Origin: Betaproteobacteria bacterium
Lineage (GTDB): Bacteria > Pseudomonadota > Gammaproteobacteria > Burkholderiales > SG8-39
Assembly (NCBI GenBank): GCA_004297625.1
Contig: SCTY01000014.1
Coordinates: 1-49,643 of the forward strand
Length of the DNA: 49,643 nucleotides
Reading direction: 5' to 3'
Both the position numbers and the translations under genes were made by a program. The notes beneath the pieces were generated by a model. It made no database searches. It had not been told where the DNA came from and saw nothing but the letters and a program-made list of their open reading frames with translations. This document shows, piece after piece, positions 22,884 to 33,484 of this stretch (positions are counted from its first letter, which is position 1; every line of letters begins with the position of its first letter).

Positions 22884-23360
22884 ATGAAGGGCGACAAGAA
22901 AGTCATCCAGCACCTGAACAAGGTGCTGTTCAACGAGCTTACCGCGATCAACCAGTACTTCCTGCACGCCCGCATGTTCGGCAACTGGGGCCTGAAGAAG
23001 CTCGAGGACTACGAGAAAAAAGAGTCCCTCGACGAAATGAAGCACGCCGACCGGCTCATCCAGCGCATCCTCTTTCTCGAGGGGCTACCGAACCTCCAGG
23101 ATCTGGGCAAGCTCATGATCGGCGAGGGCGCCAAGGAAGCTCTCGAGTGCGATCTGAAGCTCGAGCGCGACGCGCGCCCGCCCCTGCAGGAGGCGATCGC
23201 GCATTGCGAAGAGGTGAAGGACTACATCTCGCGCGAGATTCTCGAGGACATCCTCGAAGGCGAAGAAGAGCACATCGACTGGCTCGAAACCCAGCTCGAG
23301 CTCGCCGACAAGATGGGCCTGCAGAACTGGCTGCAATCGCAGGCCGGAAGCCCGTCTTAG
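22884..23360 (+). CDS. bfr: Bacterioferritin
   Basis: The 158-residue four-helix protein stores iron as a ferric mineral in a 24-mer. It has the ferroxidase ligands in [15 protein letters not shown] (about 17-31), the haem-ligand methionine and following histidine in [12 protein letters not shown] (about 51-62), and the C-terminal acidic/histidine segment EEEHIDWLE (about 127-135). ATG 22884 follows GAGGAGATGCG. It pairs with bfd upstream and links to the iron uptake operon across the intergenic region. Confidence 0.95.
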   Translation: MKGDKKVIQHLNKVLFNELTAINQYFLHARMFGNWGLKKLEDYEKKESLDEMKHADRLIQRILFLEGLPNLQDLGKLMIGEGAKEALECDLKLERDARPPLQEAIAHCEEVKDYISREILEDILEGEEEHIDWLETQLELADKMGLQNWLQSQAGSPS

Positions 23361-23369
23361 AGCGATGAG

Positions 23370-24665
23370 CTAGGCCTGCCGCTCGAGCACGCGCGCGAGC
23401 GTGGCGAAGGCGCGCTCGCTGAGCGGCCGGCGCCGCCACTCCTCCAGCCGCACCTCTACGCTCGAAGCCAGGTCCGACGCGAAATCCGCCTCGAGCCGGC
23501 TAGCAAGCGCGCGCTGCAGAATGGCGACGTTCACCTCGTCGTTCAGCACGAAAGAGCGGTTATCGAAGTTCGTCGAGCCCACGACGCTCCAGAGCCCGTC
23601 CACGACCAGCACCTTGGCGTGCATCATCGCCGGCTGGTATTCGTGGATCGCGACGCCGCCCTCGAGAAGCTGCCCGTAGCGCCGCCGGCTCGCGAGGCGC
23701 GTGAACGGATGGTTGTTCCAGGAGCCGGGCACCAGCACCGTCACCGCGACGCCGCGCCGTGCGGCGCGCAGCAGCTCGGCAGACAGGCTGCGATCGGGCA
23801 TGAAATACGGAGAGGCGATGCGGATCGACTCGCGCGCCGAGGCGACCAGCATCTGGAACAGCATGCGCGCCCGGGTCGAGCGGCCTTCGGAGGGCGAGCT
23901 GTTGACGACCACCGCGAGGCCCGAGGCCGCATCGAGCGCCTCGGGCTCGTACGCGTCGGTGAGGACGAAGGCGTCCTGCTCCATGATCTCGCCCGCCGCC
24001 TCGAGCCAGTTCTCGGCGAACGACGTCTGCAGGCCTTTGACGAGATCGCCGGTCACGCGAACCATCGTATCGCGCCACGGCCGGCCCCGCCTTGGCGGGC
24101 CGACCCAGTAGTCCGCCACGCCGACCCCGCCCACGAAGCCGACCTCGCCGTCCACGATCAGCAGGTCGCGGTGCGTGCGGTTGTTGAGGCGCTTCAGCGT
24201 GTACCAGGCAAACGGCTGGTACCAGTGCATCTCGCCGCCCGCCGCGCGCAGGCGCGCGAAGTAGCGCGTCGGGGTGAGCAGGCTGCCGTAGCGGTCGACG
24301 ATGACCCGAACCCGCACGCCGGCGCGTGCGCGCTCCTCGAGCGCGGCAAGCATCTCGCCGGCCACGCGGCCGCGCAAGAAAAGGTAAGCCTCGAAGTGGA
24401 TGCTGCGCTTTGCGCGCCGTATCGCCTCCAGCTCCGCGGCAAAGGTCGCCTCGCCGCTAGAGAGCACCTCGATGTCGCCCGCCGCGAAGAGGCGCGCGTT
24501 CACCATGGCGCTCAGGTAGTTCACGAATTGGCGCGAGTCCAGCGGCACGGCGGACGGGCGCACGCGGTAAGGAAGGCCCGGCTCGAAGAGCAGGAGAAAC
24601 ACCAGCACCGCCACGATCACGAGCGCGGCGGACGCGAGCATCTGGCCGATAGAGAGCGGCTCCAC
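23370..24665 (-). CDS. Phospholipase D-like / cardiolipin synthase-type protein
   Basis: The 431-residue protein has an N-terminal transmembrane segment and two PLD domains. The second has a full HKD motif (HAKVLVVDGLWSVVGSTNFDNRS, within about 350-375). The first reads THRDLLIVDG (about 162-171), with Asp in place of the usual Lys. Members with E/D at this place occur in a cardiolipin-synthase-like subfamily, as I recall. It closes the OsmC-GroEL stress operon after a 19-bp gap. Phospholipid transfer is the likely activity, but the altered first motif leaves it open. Confidence 0.8.
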   Translation of the reverse strand: MEPLSIGQMLASAALVIVAVLVFLLLFEPGLPYRVRPSAVPLDSRQFVNYLSAMVNARLFAAGDIEVLSSGEATFAAELEAIRRAKRSIHFEAYLFLRGRVAGEMLAALEERARAGVRVRVIVDRYGSLLTPTRYFARLRAAGGEMHWYQPFAWYTLKRLNNRTHRDLLIVDGEVGFVGGVGVADYWVGPPRRGRPWRDTMVRVTGDLVKGLQTSFAENWLEAAGEIMEQDAFVLTDAYEPEALDAASGLAVVVNSSPSEGRSTRARMLFQMLVASARESIRIASPYFMPDRSLSAELLRAARRGVAVTVLVPGSWNNHPFTRLASRRRYGQLLEGGVAIHEYQPAMMHAKVLVVDGLWSVVGSTNFDNRSFVLNDEVNVAILQRALASRLEADFASDLASSVEVRLEEWRRRPLSERAFATLARVLERQA

Positions 24666-24684
24666 CGGCGAATTCTCTCTTTCT

Positions 24685-27054
<2,370 letters not shown>

Positions 27055-27058
<4 letters not shown>

Positions 27059-27330
27059 GGCTTGCCTCGCTTTACGCCCGGCTCCTGCTGCAGCTGGCGC
27101 TCGGCCGCTTCGAGCGCCGCGCGCAGCGCGCCAAGCGGGTTGTCCTTCGCATCGCCGCTGACCAGCGTCTGGTGCTGCGGCCAGCGGATATCGAGGCGCA
27201 GCGCGTAGCGGCTATTCCCGTCTTCCTGCCATTCGTCGAGCGTGCTGCGGCAGGCGCTGACCTGCGGAAAGCGCGCCTGGAGCTGCGCGAGCTCGAGCTG
27301 GATGCGCCCTTCGAGGGTTTCCCTGTCCAT
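27055..27330 (-). CDS. HPF/RaiA-like ribosome-associated protein
   Basis: The 91-residue protein has the size and mixed alpha/beta pattern of hibernation factors: ETLEGRIQLELAQLQARFPQVSACRSTLDEW, a strand RYALRLDIRWP, and a C-terminal helix ALRAALEAAERQLQ. HPF/RaiA proteins bind and inactivate ribosomes in stasis. The resemblance is to shape and a few residues, not a strong motif. It sits second in the stress operon, 3 bp after the OsmC-like gene. Confidence 0.5.
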
Positions 27331-27333
27331 GGC

Positions 27334-27825
27334 TCATCGCGTGGTCGAGGGCTCGGCCGGCGATTCGGTCTCGTAAAGCACCGAGCCTTCCGCGTCCACT
27401 ACGCTCACCGAAACCGGGATGCCGGTGCGGATGCTTTGGGTGACGATGCAGAAATCCTCGAACTGCTCGAGGCAGCGCTCCTGGTGCGGCAGCTCGCCGC
27501 GGCGCTCCGAGATCGACAGCACGACATCGATCCCGGCAATGCGGTAGCGGCCGCGCTCGTTGCGCTCCAGGCGCCCCGTGGCCATGGCGCGTACCGGGCC
27601 CGGGTTCTGTCTGAATTTGCTGCGCAAGCAGAATACGAGGCTTGCGGACAAGCAATTGGCGACCGCAGCGGCCACCAGGCGCGCCGCGTTCGGGCCGCCC
27701 CGCTTGCCGAGCGGCTCGGGCTCGTCGAGCTTGAGCTCGGCGACCGGCCAATCGAACCGCACCACGAACTCGAAGCCTTCGCGCTGCTCCAGCTCGACGC
27801 TGAATCTCTGGATCTCGTTTGCCAT
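27334..27825 (-). CDS. OsmC-like peroxide-resistance family protein
   Basis: The 163-residue protein has the OsmC pattern with AAAVANCLSASLVFCLRSK (about 50-68) holding one reactive cysteine and CLEQFEDFCIVTQSIRTGIPV (about 117-137) holding the second. OsmC/Ohr proteins reduce organic hydroperoxides. It is the first gene of the operon OsmC-HPF-phasin-GroEL-Usp-PLD. The ATG at 27825 lies 40.5 bp from the FNR box centre, has no Shine-Dalgarno and coincides with the predicted transcript start. Confidence 0.85.
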   Translation of the reverse strand: MANEIQRFSVELEQREGFEFVVRFDWPVAELKLDEPEPLGKRGGPNAARLVAAAVANCLSASLVFCLRSKFRQNPGPVRAMATGRLERNERGRYRIAGIDVVLSISERRGELPHQERCLEQFEDFCIVTQSIRTGIPVSVSVVDAEGSVLYETESPAEPSTTR

Positions 27826-27858
27826 AGAGCCAAGTTACGCCGTCCGCAGGCGCAACTA

Positions 27859-27872
27859 TTGATCCGTGTCAA
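27859..27872. promoter_or_regulatory. FNR-type box shared by the stress operon and a glutamine amidotransferase
   Basis: TTGATCCGTGTCAA lies exactly midway in an 80-bp divergent gap: both start codons are 40.5 bp from its centre. A -10-like TAACTT (27837-27832) precedes the OsmC-like gene; the hexamer toward the amidotransferase (CACGCT) is poor. Confidence 0.8.
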
Positions 27873-27905
27873 AGGTCGGGGCGCGCCGGCTGGCACGCTT
27901 CGCCC

Positions 27906-28715
27906 GTGTGCGAGCTGTTTGCCATGTCGAGCCGTATTCCGACCGACGCGCGCGCGTCGCTCACGGCGTTCGCACGCCATGGCGGGCTCGAAGCGCATCA
28001 CGAGGACGGGTGGGGCATCGCGTACTACGCCGACGAGGACGTGCGCCTGGTGAAGGACGCGGAGCCCGCGTCGCACAGCGAGTGCATGCACTTTCTGCAA
28101 GAGCATCCATTCACCTCGGGCGTCGTGCTCTCGCATATCCGCAAGGCCACGCAGGGAAGCATGGCGATGAAGAATTGCCAGCCCTTCGCCCGCGAGCTCG
28201 GCGGGCGCATGCACGTCTTCGCGCATAACGGCGACCTGCGCTTCGACGCCCTGCGCGCGAGCCTGCCGCTGCGCAGCTTCGAGCCGATCGGCGAGACCGA
28301 TTCGGAGCACGCCTTTTGCGCGCTCCTCGAGCGCATGCGCCCGCTGCGCCGGCACGGCGGCATCGCACCGCTGCACGAGCGGCTCGCGGTGGTCGCGCGC
28401 TTCGCCGCGAGCCTGCGCTCCCTTGGGCCGGCGAACTTTATCTATGCAGACGGCGACGCGCTGTTCATTCACGCGCACCGGCGGGTACAGGCCGCCGGCG
28501 AAGCGCCGCGGCCGCCGGGACTGCACCTGCTGCAGCGGCGCTGCGCGCCCGTCCAGAGCGTGGTGCTCGCCGCAAGCGTTCCGCTCACCGGCGAGCCCGG
28601 ATGGAAAGCGTTGCGCGAAGGCGAGCTCGTCGCCGTGCAAGGGGGCGCGATCGTGGCTAACGCTCGTGCTGACGTTTTTGCGCCGTTTCCCGGAAGGCCG
28701 AAAGTGGCGGCATGA
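27906..28715 (+). CDS. Class II glutamine amidotransferase
   Basis: The 269-residue protein starts GTG-TGC, placing the nucleophile Cys at residue 2 (MCELFAMSS), as in N-terminal-nucleophile amidotransferases, which release ammonia from glutamine. Further signatures are HEDGWGIAYY (about 36-45), SHIRKAT (about 78-84) and FAHNGDL (about 105-111). No acceptor domain is attached, so the synthase partner is unknown. The GTG has no Shine-Dalgarno and lies at the predicted start of an FNR-box transcript. The 3' end overlaps the dioxygenase gene by 59 bp. Confidence 0.88.
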   Translation: MCELFAMSSRIPTDARASLTAFARHGGLEAHHEDGWGIAYYADEDVRLVKDAEPASHSECMHFLQEHPFTSGVVLSHIRKATQGSMAMKNCQPFARELGGRMHVFAHNGDLRFDALRASLPLRSFEPIGETDSEHAFCALLERMRPLRRHGGIAPLHERLAVVARFAASLRSLGPANFIYADGDALFIHAHRRVQAAGEAPRPPGLHLLQRRCAPVQSVVLAASVPLTGEPGWKALREGELVAVQGGAIVANARADVFAPFPGRPKVAA

Positions 28716-29610
28716 GATAGCGGCGCAGATCCTTCGCGTCGGCGGGGGGCTCGGCGGCGACCGGCCGCGTGCCTTTGATCGTGACGCGCTCCATCAGGCG
28801 CCGCTTTGGATAGTAGTCGTGCAGCGCCGAATGCTGCACCGAGCGGTTGTCCCAGAACACCACCATGTTGGGCTGCCAGCGGTGGCGGTACTGGTATTCG
28901 TGAATGAGCGTCTTGCGGTAGAGCATCTCCAGGATCGTGCGGCTCTCGTCTTCCGCCATGCCCTTGATGCAGAGCGTGAACTGCGGATTCACGAACAGGA
29001 CCTTCTTGCCGGTGAGCGGATGCAGCGTCACCACCGGGTGCGTCACCGGCGGGTAGAGATCCTCGTAGCTGCGCAGCTTTTCGATGCCCGCGCGATCGGA
29101 GGAAAACAGGCCGCGGAAGGGCTTGAAGTCGTGCACCGCCTCGAGACCCGAGAGGAAGCGCTGCCACCGGTCCGAGAGGCCCTCGTATACCGCGCTCATG
29201 CTGGCGAAGGCGGTGTCGCCGCCGACATCCGGGGTGATCTTCGAGCACAGCGCCGTGCCCATCGGCGGCGCCTGGCGGAAGGTTTCGTCGGAATGCCAGA
29301 TGTCGGTGGCGGCGGGCGGGTTGCCTTCCTTGTTGTCGTAGACGATGAGCTCGGGAGCGTCCGCGGTGCTCGTGGAAAACGGGTGCACGGTGAGCTCGCC
29401 GAAGCAGCGGCCGAACCGCTTCAGGTCTTCGGAGGTGATCGCCTGGTCGGGAAAGACGAGCACGCCGTGCTCGGCGTGCGCCTGCTTCAGCGCCTCGAGG
29501 GTCTGCGCGTCGAGCGGGCGATGCAGCTCGATGCCGGTGATTTCGGCGCCGAGAAATACGCCAAGACGCCGGGTCGAAAGCGAAGGAAGGCTATTCGGGT
29601 TCGCGGCCAT
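28657..29610 (-). CDS. TauD/TfdA-family Fe(II)/2-oxoglutarate dioxygenase
   Basis: The 317-residue enzyme has the metal motif WHSDETF (about 104-110, H and D) and the distal histidine in NRSVQHSALHDYYPKRR (about 250-266) with the arginine that binds 2-oxoglutarate. The family cleaves or hydroxylates taurine, alkylsulfonates, 2,4-D and many others using oxygen. The substrate is not readable here; taurine, sulfate ester or an aromatic ether are candidates. It overlaps the following methyltransferase gene's end by about 20 bp. Confidence 0.88.
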   Translation of the reverse strand: MAANPNSLPSLSTRRLGVFLGAEITGIELHRPLDAQTLEALKQAHAEHGVLVFPDQAITSEDLKRFGRCFGELTVHPFSTSTADAPELIVYDNKEGNPPAATDIWHSDETFRQAPPMGTALCSKITPDVGGDTAFASMSAVYEGLSDRWQRFLSGLEAVHDFKPFRGLFSSDRAGIEKLRSYEDLYPPVTHPVVTLHPLTGKKVLFVNPQFTLCIKGMAEDESRTILEMLYRKTLIHEYQYRHRWQPNMVVFWDNRSVQHSALHDYYPKRRLMERVTIKGTRPVAAEPPADAKDLRRYLMPPLSAFRETAQKRQHER

Positions 29611-30220
29611 TGCGGGCGACGAAATCTATGAGCGCCGATCTGCCGGCATGCCTGGAGCCCTCCTCGAGCTCGGCCTCGTATTCCCGCAACTCGAGGACCT
29701 CGAACCGCGGAAACGACGAGCGCAACAGCTCCGCAGTATAAAGATTTTCGATCTGCGAGGGACCGCCGGTTTTGTATTCCAGCTGCCTGGGCGTGTAGCC
29801 CTCGATGAGCACCAGGCCGCCCGGCTTGAGGCTCGCCGCCATGCGCTGGAAAAGGAAGCGGCGCATCGCCGGGTCGGCGAACTGCACGAATATCGCCGCG
29901 GCGACATCGAAGCTGGGCCGCGTCGGCCAGGACCATTCGTAGACGCTCGCCACCTCGTGTGCCACGCGCACGCCGCGCTCGGCGGCGAGCTTGCGCGCCT
30001 TCGCCACGCCCACCGGAGAAATATCGAAAGCGGTCACTTCGAGGCCCTGCTGCGCCAGCCAGACGCTGTTGCGCCCCTCGCCGTCGGCCACGCACAGCGC
30101 GCGCTGTCCCGGCCGGAACAGCGCCGCTTTCGAGGCGAGAAAGGCGTTCGGGGCGGTGCCGAAGATGTAGTCCGGCGCCGAAAAGCGCTCGTTCCAGCGC
30201 GCGAGCTCCGCGTTTTGCAA
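29591..30220 (-). CDS. Class I SAM-dependent methyltransferase (tellurite/thiol type)
   Basis: The 209-residue protein has the Rossmann SAM motif ALCVADGEGRNSVWLAQQG (about 41-59), with acidic residues binding SAM, and post-motif AFDISPVGVAKARKLA. The sequence N-terminal to it (YIFGTAPNAFLA) is typical of the TehB/thiopurine methyltransferase-like group. The start is TTG 30220 behind a GGAGGC site. The substrate is unknown. It probably shares a transcript with the dioxygenase gene, whose start lies inside it. Confidence 0.82.
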   Translation of the reverse strand: MQNAELARWNERFSAPDYIFGTAPNAFLASKAALFRPGQRALCVADGEGRNSVWLAQQGLEVTAFDISPVGVAKARKLAAERGVRVAHEVASVYEWSWPTRPSFDVAAAIFVQFADPAMRRFLFQRMAASLKPGGLVLIEGYTPRQLEYKTGGPSQIENLYTAELLRSSFPRFEVLELREYEAELEEGSRHAGRSALIDFVARNGREPE

Positions 30221-30329
30221 GATCTGCCTCCGAGGAAAAACGTAATGATAAATGCTTGGGTACCTGAGTCACAGACGCGCCGCCGCGCGCTGCCTACCCT
30301 CGCCAGGTCGTCAACCCTTGGAGGCGAGG

Positions 30330-30536
30330 ATGAAAACGAATGTGGGCGGCTTCGACCGCGCGGTGCGGATCGTTCTGGGTCTGATAATGCTGGCGTGGCT
30401 TTTCGTCGGCGACATCGAGCTGCGCTGGGTCGGCGTGATCGGCATCGTTCCGCTCGCCACCGGCCTGTTCGGCTTTTGCCCGCTCTACAGGCTGCTTGGC
30501 CTTAATACCTGCCCGCTGTCGCGCGACAGCGCATAA
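30330..30536 (+). CDS. YgaP-like small membrane protein (DUF2892)
   Basis: The 68-residue protein begins KTNVGGFDRAVRIVLG and has two transmembrane helices (about 12-30 and 34-52), with FGFCPLYRLLGLNTCP near the end. This is the DUF2892 pattern, as in the membrane part of rhodanese YgaP. Two cysteines in the C-terminal loop are conserved in the family. ATG 30330 is preferred, with a GGAGGCGAGG site directly before it. It converges with the Crp/Fnr gene. Confidence 0.8.
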   Translation: MKTNVGGFDRAVRIVLGLIMLAWLFVGDIELRWVGVIGIVPLATGLFGFCPLYRLLGLNTCPLSRDSA

Positions 30537-30550
30537 GAAGAAAGGCCGGA

Positions 30551-31204
30551 TCAGCCGCGCGACTGCGCCGCGAGCGCCTTGGGATCGAGCACGGTGACGC
30601 GCTCGCGCTCGAGGCGCACCCAGCCGCGCTCCTCGAAGCTGCGCAGCAGCCGGCTCACGATCTCGCGCACGCTGCCGAGCTCGTCGGCGAGCGCCTGGTG
30701 CGTCGCTTGCACTACCGGCCCGCGGCGGACGAGAAGTTGCGCGAGACGCGCGTCGAGCCGCTGGAACGCCACCGCCTCCACGAGCTCCATCACTTCCGCG
30801 AGCCGCTCGCCGTACATGCCGAACACGAAGTGGCGGAACGGCTCGGACGCGAGCAGCAGCTCGTGAAACGTGCCTCCCGGGATGTTGAGCAGGACGATGT
30901 CCGTTTCGGCCGTGCCTTTGGCGGAGTACTCGGAGTGCCCGAGGAGGCAGCCGCCGGAAAGAATGCAACCCTGTCCCGGCTCGACGCGGTAGAGCAGGAT
31001 CTCGCGCCCGCTGGGCGCGGTCTTTGTGACGCGCACGCTTCCCTCGAGGAGCAGCGGAAAGCCGCGGCAGGGCTGACGCGCTTCGAACAGTATGCTGCCA
31101 GCGGCCGCGCGCACGACCTGCGCCTGCGCGAGCAGCGCCTCCAGCCGCGCCACGGGCAGCTCGGCGAACACGGGAAAGCGCCGAAGCAGGTCGTCGCGGA
31201 TCAC
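30551..31204 (-). CDS. Crp/Fnr-family transcriptional regulator
   Basis: The 217-residue regulator has an N-terminal cyclic-nucleotide-binding-type beta roll (about 10-120), a dimerisation helix and a C-terminal winged helix. Its recognition helix SVREIVSRLL holds E--SR, the FNR-type residues that read TTGA half sites. The four-cysteine [4Fe-4S] set of FNR is absent; instead there are Cys46, Cys80 and Cys86 (C-I-L-S-G-G-C), a possible redox or cofactor site. It starts at GTG 31204 overlapping the MBL stop. It is the last gene of the cco operon and the natural candidate to act on the FNR boxes here. Confidence 0.88.
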   Translation of the reverse strand: MIRDDLLRRFPVFAELPVARLEALLAQAQVVRAAAGSILFEARQPCRGFPLLLEGSVRVTKTAPSGREILLYRVEPGQGCILSGGCLLGHSEYSAKGTAETDIVLLNIPGGTFHELLLASEPFRHFVFGMYGERLAEVMELVEAVAFQRLDARLAQLLVRRGPVVQATHQALADELGSVREIVSRLLRSFEERGWVRLERERVTVLDPKALAAQSRG

Positions 31205-32517
31205 AGTTCGCTCGCCTGATGCGGCATGGGCACCGCTGCGTGCCAGCCGAAACGCGCCGCGATCGCGTCGCGCAGCGCGTGCGCCGACAGCGGCTCGCCG
31301 TGCACCACCCACGTGCGCTGCGGAGGCTTGCGGAAGCCGGCGAGCCAGCCGAGCAGCGCGGCGCGATCGGCGTGCGCGGAAAGCCCGCCGATGGTGAACA
31401 CCCGCGCTTTCACCTCGTGCTCTTCGCCGAAAAGCCGCACGCTCGGCGCTCCGTCGACGATCCTGCGGCCGAGCGTGCCGGCAGCCTGGAAGCCGACGAA
31501 CACGAGCGCGCATTCCGGGCGCGCGATGTTGTGGCGCAGGTGATGCTTGATGCGCCCGCCCTCGCACATCCCGCTCGCCGAGATGATCACCGCGCCGGAG
31601 CGCACCGAGTTGATCTTGATCGAATCGGCGAGGTCCTCGGTGAAGCGGATCCTCGGGCCGCCGTCGGCCTGCGGCCGCCAGCCGGAGTACTTGGCGGTGA
31701 CCTTCGTCGCCGCGAGCGCCATCGGCGAGTCGACGTAGAGATCGTGCGCGGGAACGCGGCCTTCGCGGCAGAGCTGGGCGATGAGGTAGAGCACTTCCTG
31801 GGTGCGGCCCACGGCGAAGGCCGGGATGATGACGTTGCCCTTGCGGCTTCTCAGCGTGTCGTTGAGCGCGTAGGCGAGCTCGTCCATGGACTGCGCGAGC
31901 GTCTTGTGCTCGCGGTTGCCGTAGGTCGACTCGACGACAAGGACATCGGCCTCGGCGACCGGCGTGGGATCGTTGACGATCGGCCGGCCCGGCTGCCCGA
32001 GATCGCCGGAAAAGACGAGCTTGCGCCCTGGCAGGAAAACTTCGACGATCGACGAGCCGAGGATGTGGCCGGCGTCGCGAAAGCGGCAGCGCACCGATTC
32101 GTGCGGGCGCACGTCGGCGTCGTATTCCACCGGCAGAAAATGCGTGAGGCTCGCGCGCGCCTGCGCCTGCGTGTAAATCGGCGTGCCGCCTTCCCATTCG
32201 GCCTCCTTCTCCTGCAGATGGCCGCTGTCGGGAAGCATCACTTCGGCGAGATCGCAGGTCGCGGCGGTGGCGTAAACCGCGCCGCGAAAGCCTTGCGCCA
32301 CGAGGCGCGGGATCAGGCCGGAATGGTCGATGTGCGCGTGAGTGAGCAGGACGAACGCGATGTCGCGCGCGTCGAACGCGAAGCTTCGGTTTTTCGCCTC
32401 GGCCGCCGCGCCGCCCTGGAACATCCCGCAGTCGACGAGAAAGCGGATTTCCCCGGTGTCGACCTCGAAGCAGGACCCGGTGACCTCACCCGCCGCGCCG
32501 TGGAAGGTCAGGCGCAA
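31201..32517 (-). CDS. Metallo-beta-lactamase fold RNA nuclease (CPSF/RMMBL type)
   Basis: The 438-residue protein has the zinc motif THAHIDHSGLIP (about 59-70), DAGHILGSS (about 149-157), the beta-CASP domain and a C-terminal RMMBL part with FTIGGLSAHADR (about 370-381). These are features of CPSF-73-like nucleases that process RNA. The start is TTG 32517, 32 bp inside the cytochrome c gene, and the stop overlaps the regulator's GTG. The embedding in a respiratory operon is unusual; an RNA-processing role at low oxygen is only a guess. Confidence 0.88.
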   Translation of the reverse strand: MRLTFHGAAGEVTGSCFEVDTGEIRFLVDCGMFQGGAAAEAKNRSFAFDARDIAFVLLTHAHIDHSGLIPRLVAQGFRGAVYATAATCDLAEVMLPDSGHLQEKEAEWEGGTPIYTQAQARASLTHFLPVEYDADVRPHESVRCRFRDAGHILGSSIVEVFLPGRKLVFSGDLGQPGRPIVNDPTPVAEADVLVVESTYGNREHKTLAQSMDELAYALNDTLRSRKGNVIIPAFAVGRTQEVLYLIAQLCREGRVPAHDLYVDSPMALAATKVTAKYSGWRPQADGGPRIRFTEDLADSIKINSVRSGAVIISASGMCEGGRIKHHLRHNIARPECALVFVGFQAAGTLGRRIVDGAPSVRLFGEEHEVKARVFTIGGLSAHADRAALLGWLAGFRKPPQRTWVVHGEPLSAHALRDAIAARFGWHAAVPMPHQASEL

Positions 32518-32785
32518 TGCCGATCCTGTAGTGCGAGACGTTCAGGTACTCGACGATGTCCGCCAGCTCGTCGGGCGTGAAGTTGCGCTTGCTCTGCGGC
32601 GCCCACTTCGCGACCGCCGCGCGCAGCTCGCCGAGGCTCTTGATGTCGGACCGGGTCCGCTCGTGCACCCGCTCGTAATGGCAGCCGCCGCAATGCGTCT
32701 CGTAGAGCGCGCGCCCGCGCCCGGCATCCTGCGCCGCCGCGGGAAGCACGAACAAGAGAATAGTCAACGAACTAACAAGACGCAT
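32486..32785 (-). CDS. Small monohaem cytochrome c
   Basis: The 99-residue protein has a signal peptide (about 1-18, ending PAAAQ) and a single haem-binding motif CGGCH (about 32-36), followed by a domain with PDELADIVEYLN typical of class I cytochromes c. It should act in the periplasm as an electron carrier to or from the cbb3 oxidase. It overlaps both neighbours in the cco operon. Confidence 0.85.
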   Translation of the reverse strand: MRLVSSLTILLFVLPAAAQDAGRGRALYETHCGGCHYERVHERTRSDIKSLGELRAAVAKWAPQSKRNFTPDELADIVEYLNVSHYRIGIAPDLPRRGG

Positions 32786-33047
32786 CCGGATCCTGGCGCT
32801 TGGGGCAGCCCACCGGACGTTCGACCGGCTGGAGCGGGCAGCGGTTCACTTCGTCCCTGCGTTGCTGCAGGAAGCAGGTGAACGCGCTCGATCCGGCGCC
32901 GAGCGCCCAGAAGAAGAAAAAACCGGCGGTGTAGGCCGCTTTCCTCGAGAGATCCAAATCCGCGGGATCGATCGCCGTGAATGCGAGCACCGTGGCGATG
33001 CCGCCGACGATGAACGACGGCCAGAGTATCCAGATCGCTTTCTTCAT
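32772..33047 (-). CDS. Small membrane protein next to fixH
   Basis: The 91-residue protein has two transmembrane helices (about 5-25, starting IWILWPSFIVGGIATVL, and about 37-57, with GFFFFWALGAGSSAF) and a cysteine-containing tail (CPLQPVERPVGCPKR). I recall similar unnamed proteins near fixH in beta-proteobacteria. It overlaps fixH by 4 bp and the cytochrome c gene by 14 bp. A role in oxidase assembly is suggested by position only. Confidence 0.7.
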   Translation of the reverse strand: MKKAIWILWPSFIVGGIATVLAFTAIDPADLDLSRKAAYTAGFFFFWALGAGSSAFTCFLQQRRDEVNRCPLQPVERPVGCPKRQDPDASC

Positions 33048-33484
33048 GGCGACTCCTTCACGATGCGCCAGGTCGCGCGCGGGTCCTCGATCACGATGCG
33101 CCAGTGCCCCGGCGGCAGCGGCGGCAGCTCCGCCTCGTACACCCCTGCGCCGGCGGGCGCGAGCCGCAGCCGCTGGTCGTATCCCGCGCGGGTGGCGTGC
33201 ACAAGCTGCGCGAAGAGGGCCTCGGGCGCCTGGCCGGTGATCTTTACCTTGAGCATTCCGGATTCCACGGCGATGTCGGCCGATATGCCGAGCGCACGCG
33301 CAGCATCTTCGCGCGCGAGCACCTTGTTGATCGCGAGGCCCTGCCTGTAATAGTCGTCCGCGACCAGGCCATCCGAGGACGCAACGGCCATCCAGGTGGT
33401 AATGGCGCCCGCGACGAGCACCGCGGCGGGCCCCGCCATCAGGATCCACGGCCACGGATTGCGATACCAGGGCTGCATGCTCAT
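33044..33484 (-). CDS. fixH: FixH-family protein for cbb3 oxidase assembly
   Basis: The 146-residue protein has one N-terminal transmembrane helix (about 12-35) with the P-W-P-W motif and a periplasmic domain with DDYYRQGLAINK (about 43-54), the FixH/CcoH signature. FixH-type proteins help mature cbb3 oxidase with the copper pump CcoI. It follows ccoG with a 4-bp overlap. Confidence 0.9.
   Translation of the reverse strand: MSMQPWYRNPWPWILMAGPAAVLVAGAITTWMAVASSDGLVADDYYRQGLAINKVLAREDAARALGISADIAVESGMLKVKITGQAPEALFAQLVHATRAGYDQRLRLAPAGAGVYEAELPPLPPGHWRIVIEDPRATWRIVKESP

Noticed and set aside
30551..32197. 548-codon frame extending the Crp/Fnr gene upstream
   Set aside because: The upstream part is a shadow of the MBL nuclease gene; the regulator starts at GTG 31204 overlapping the nuclease stop.
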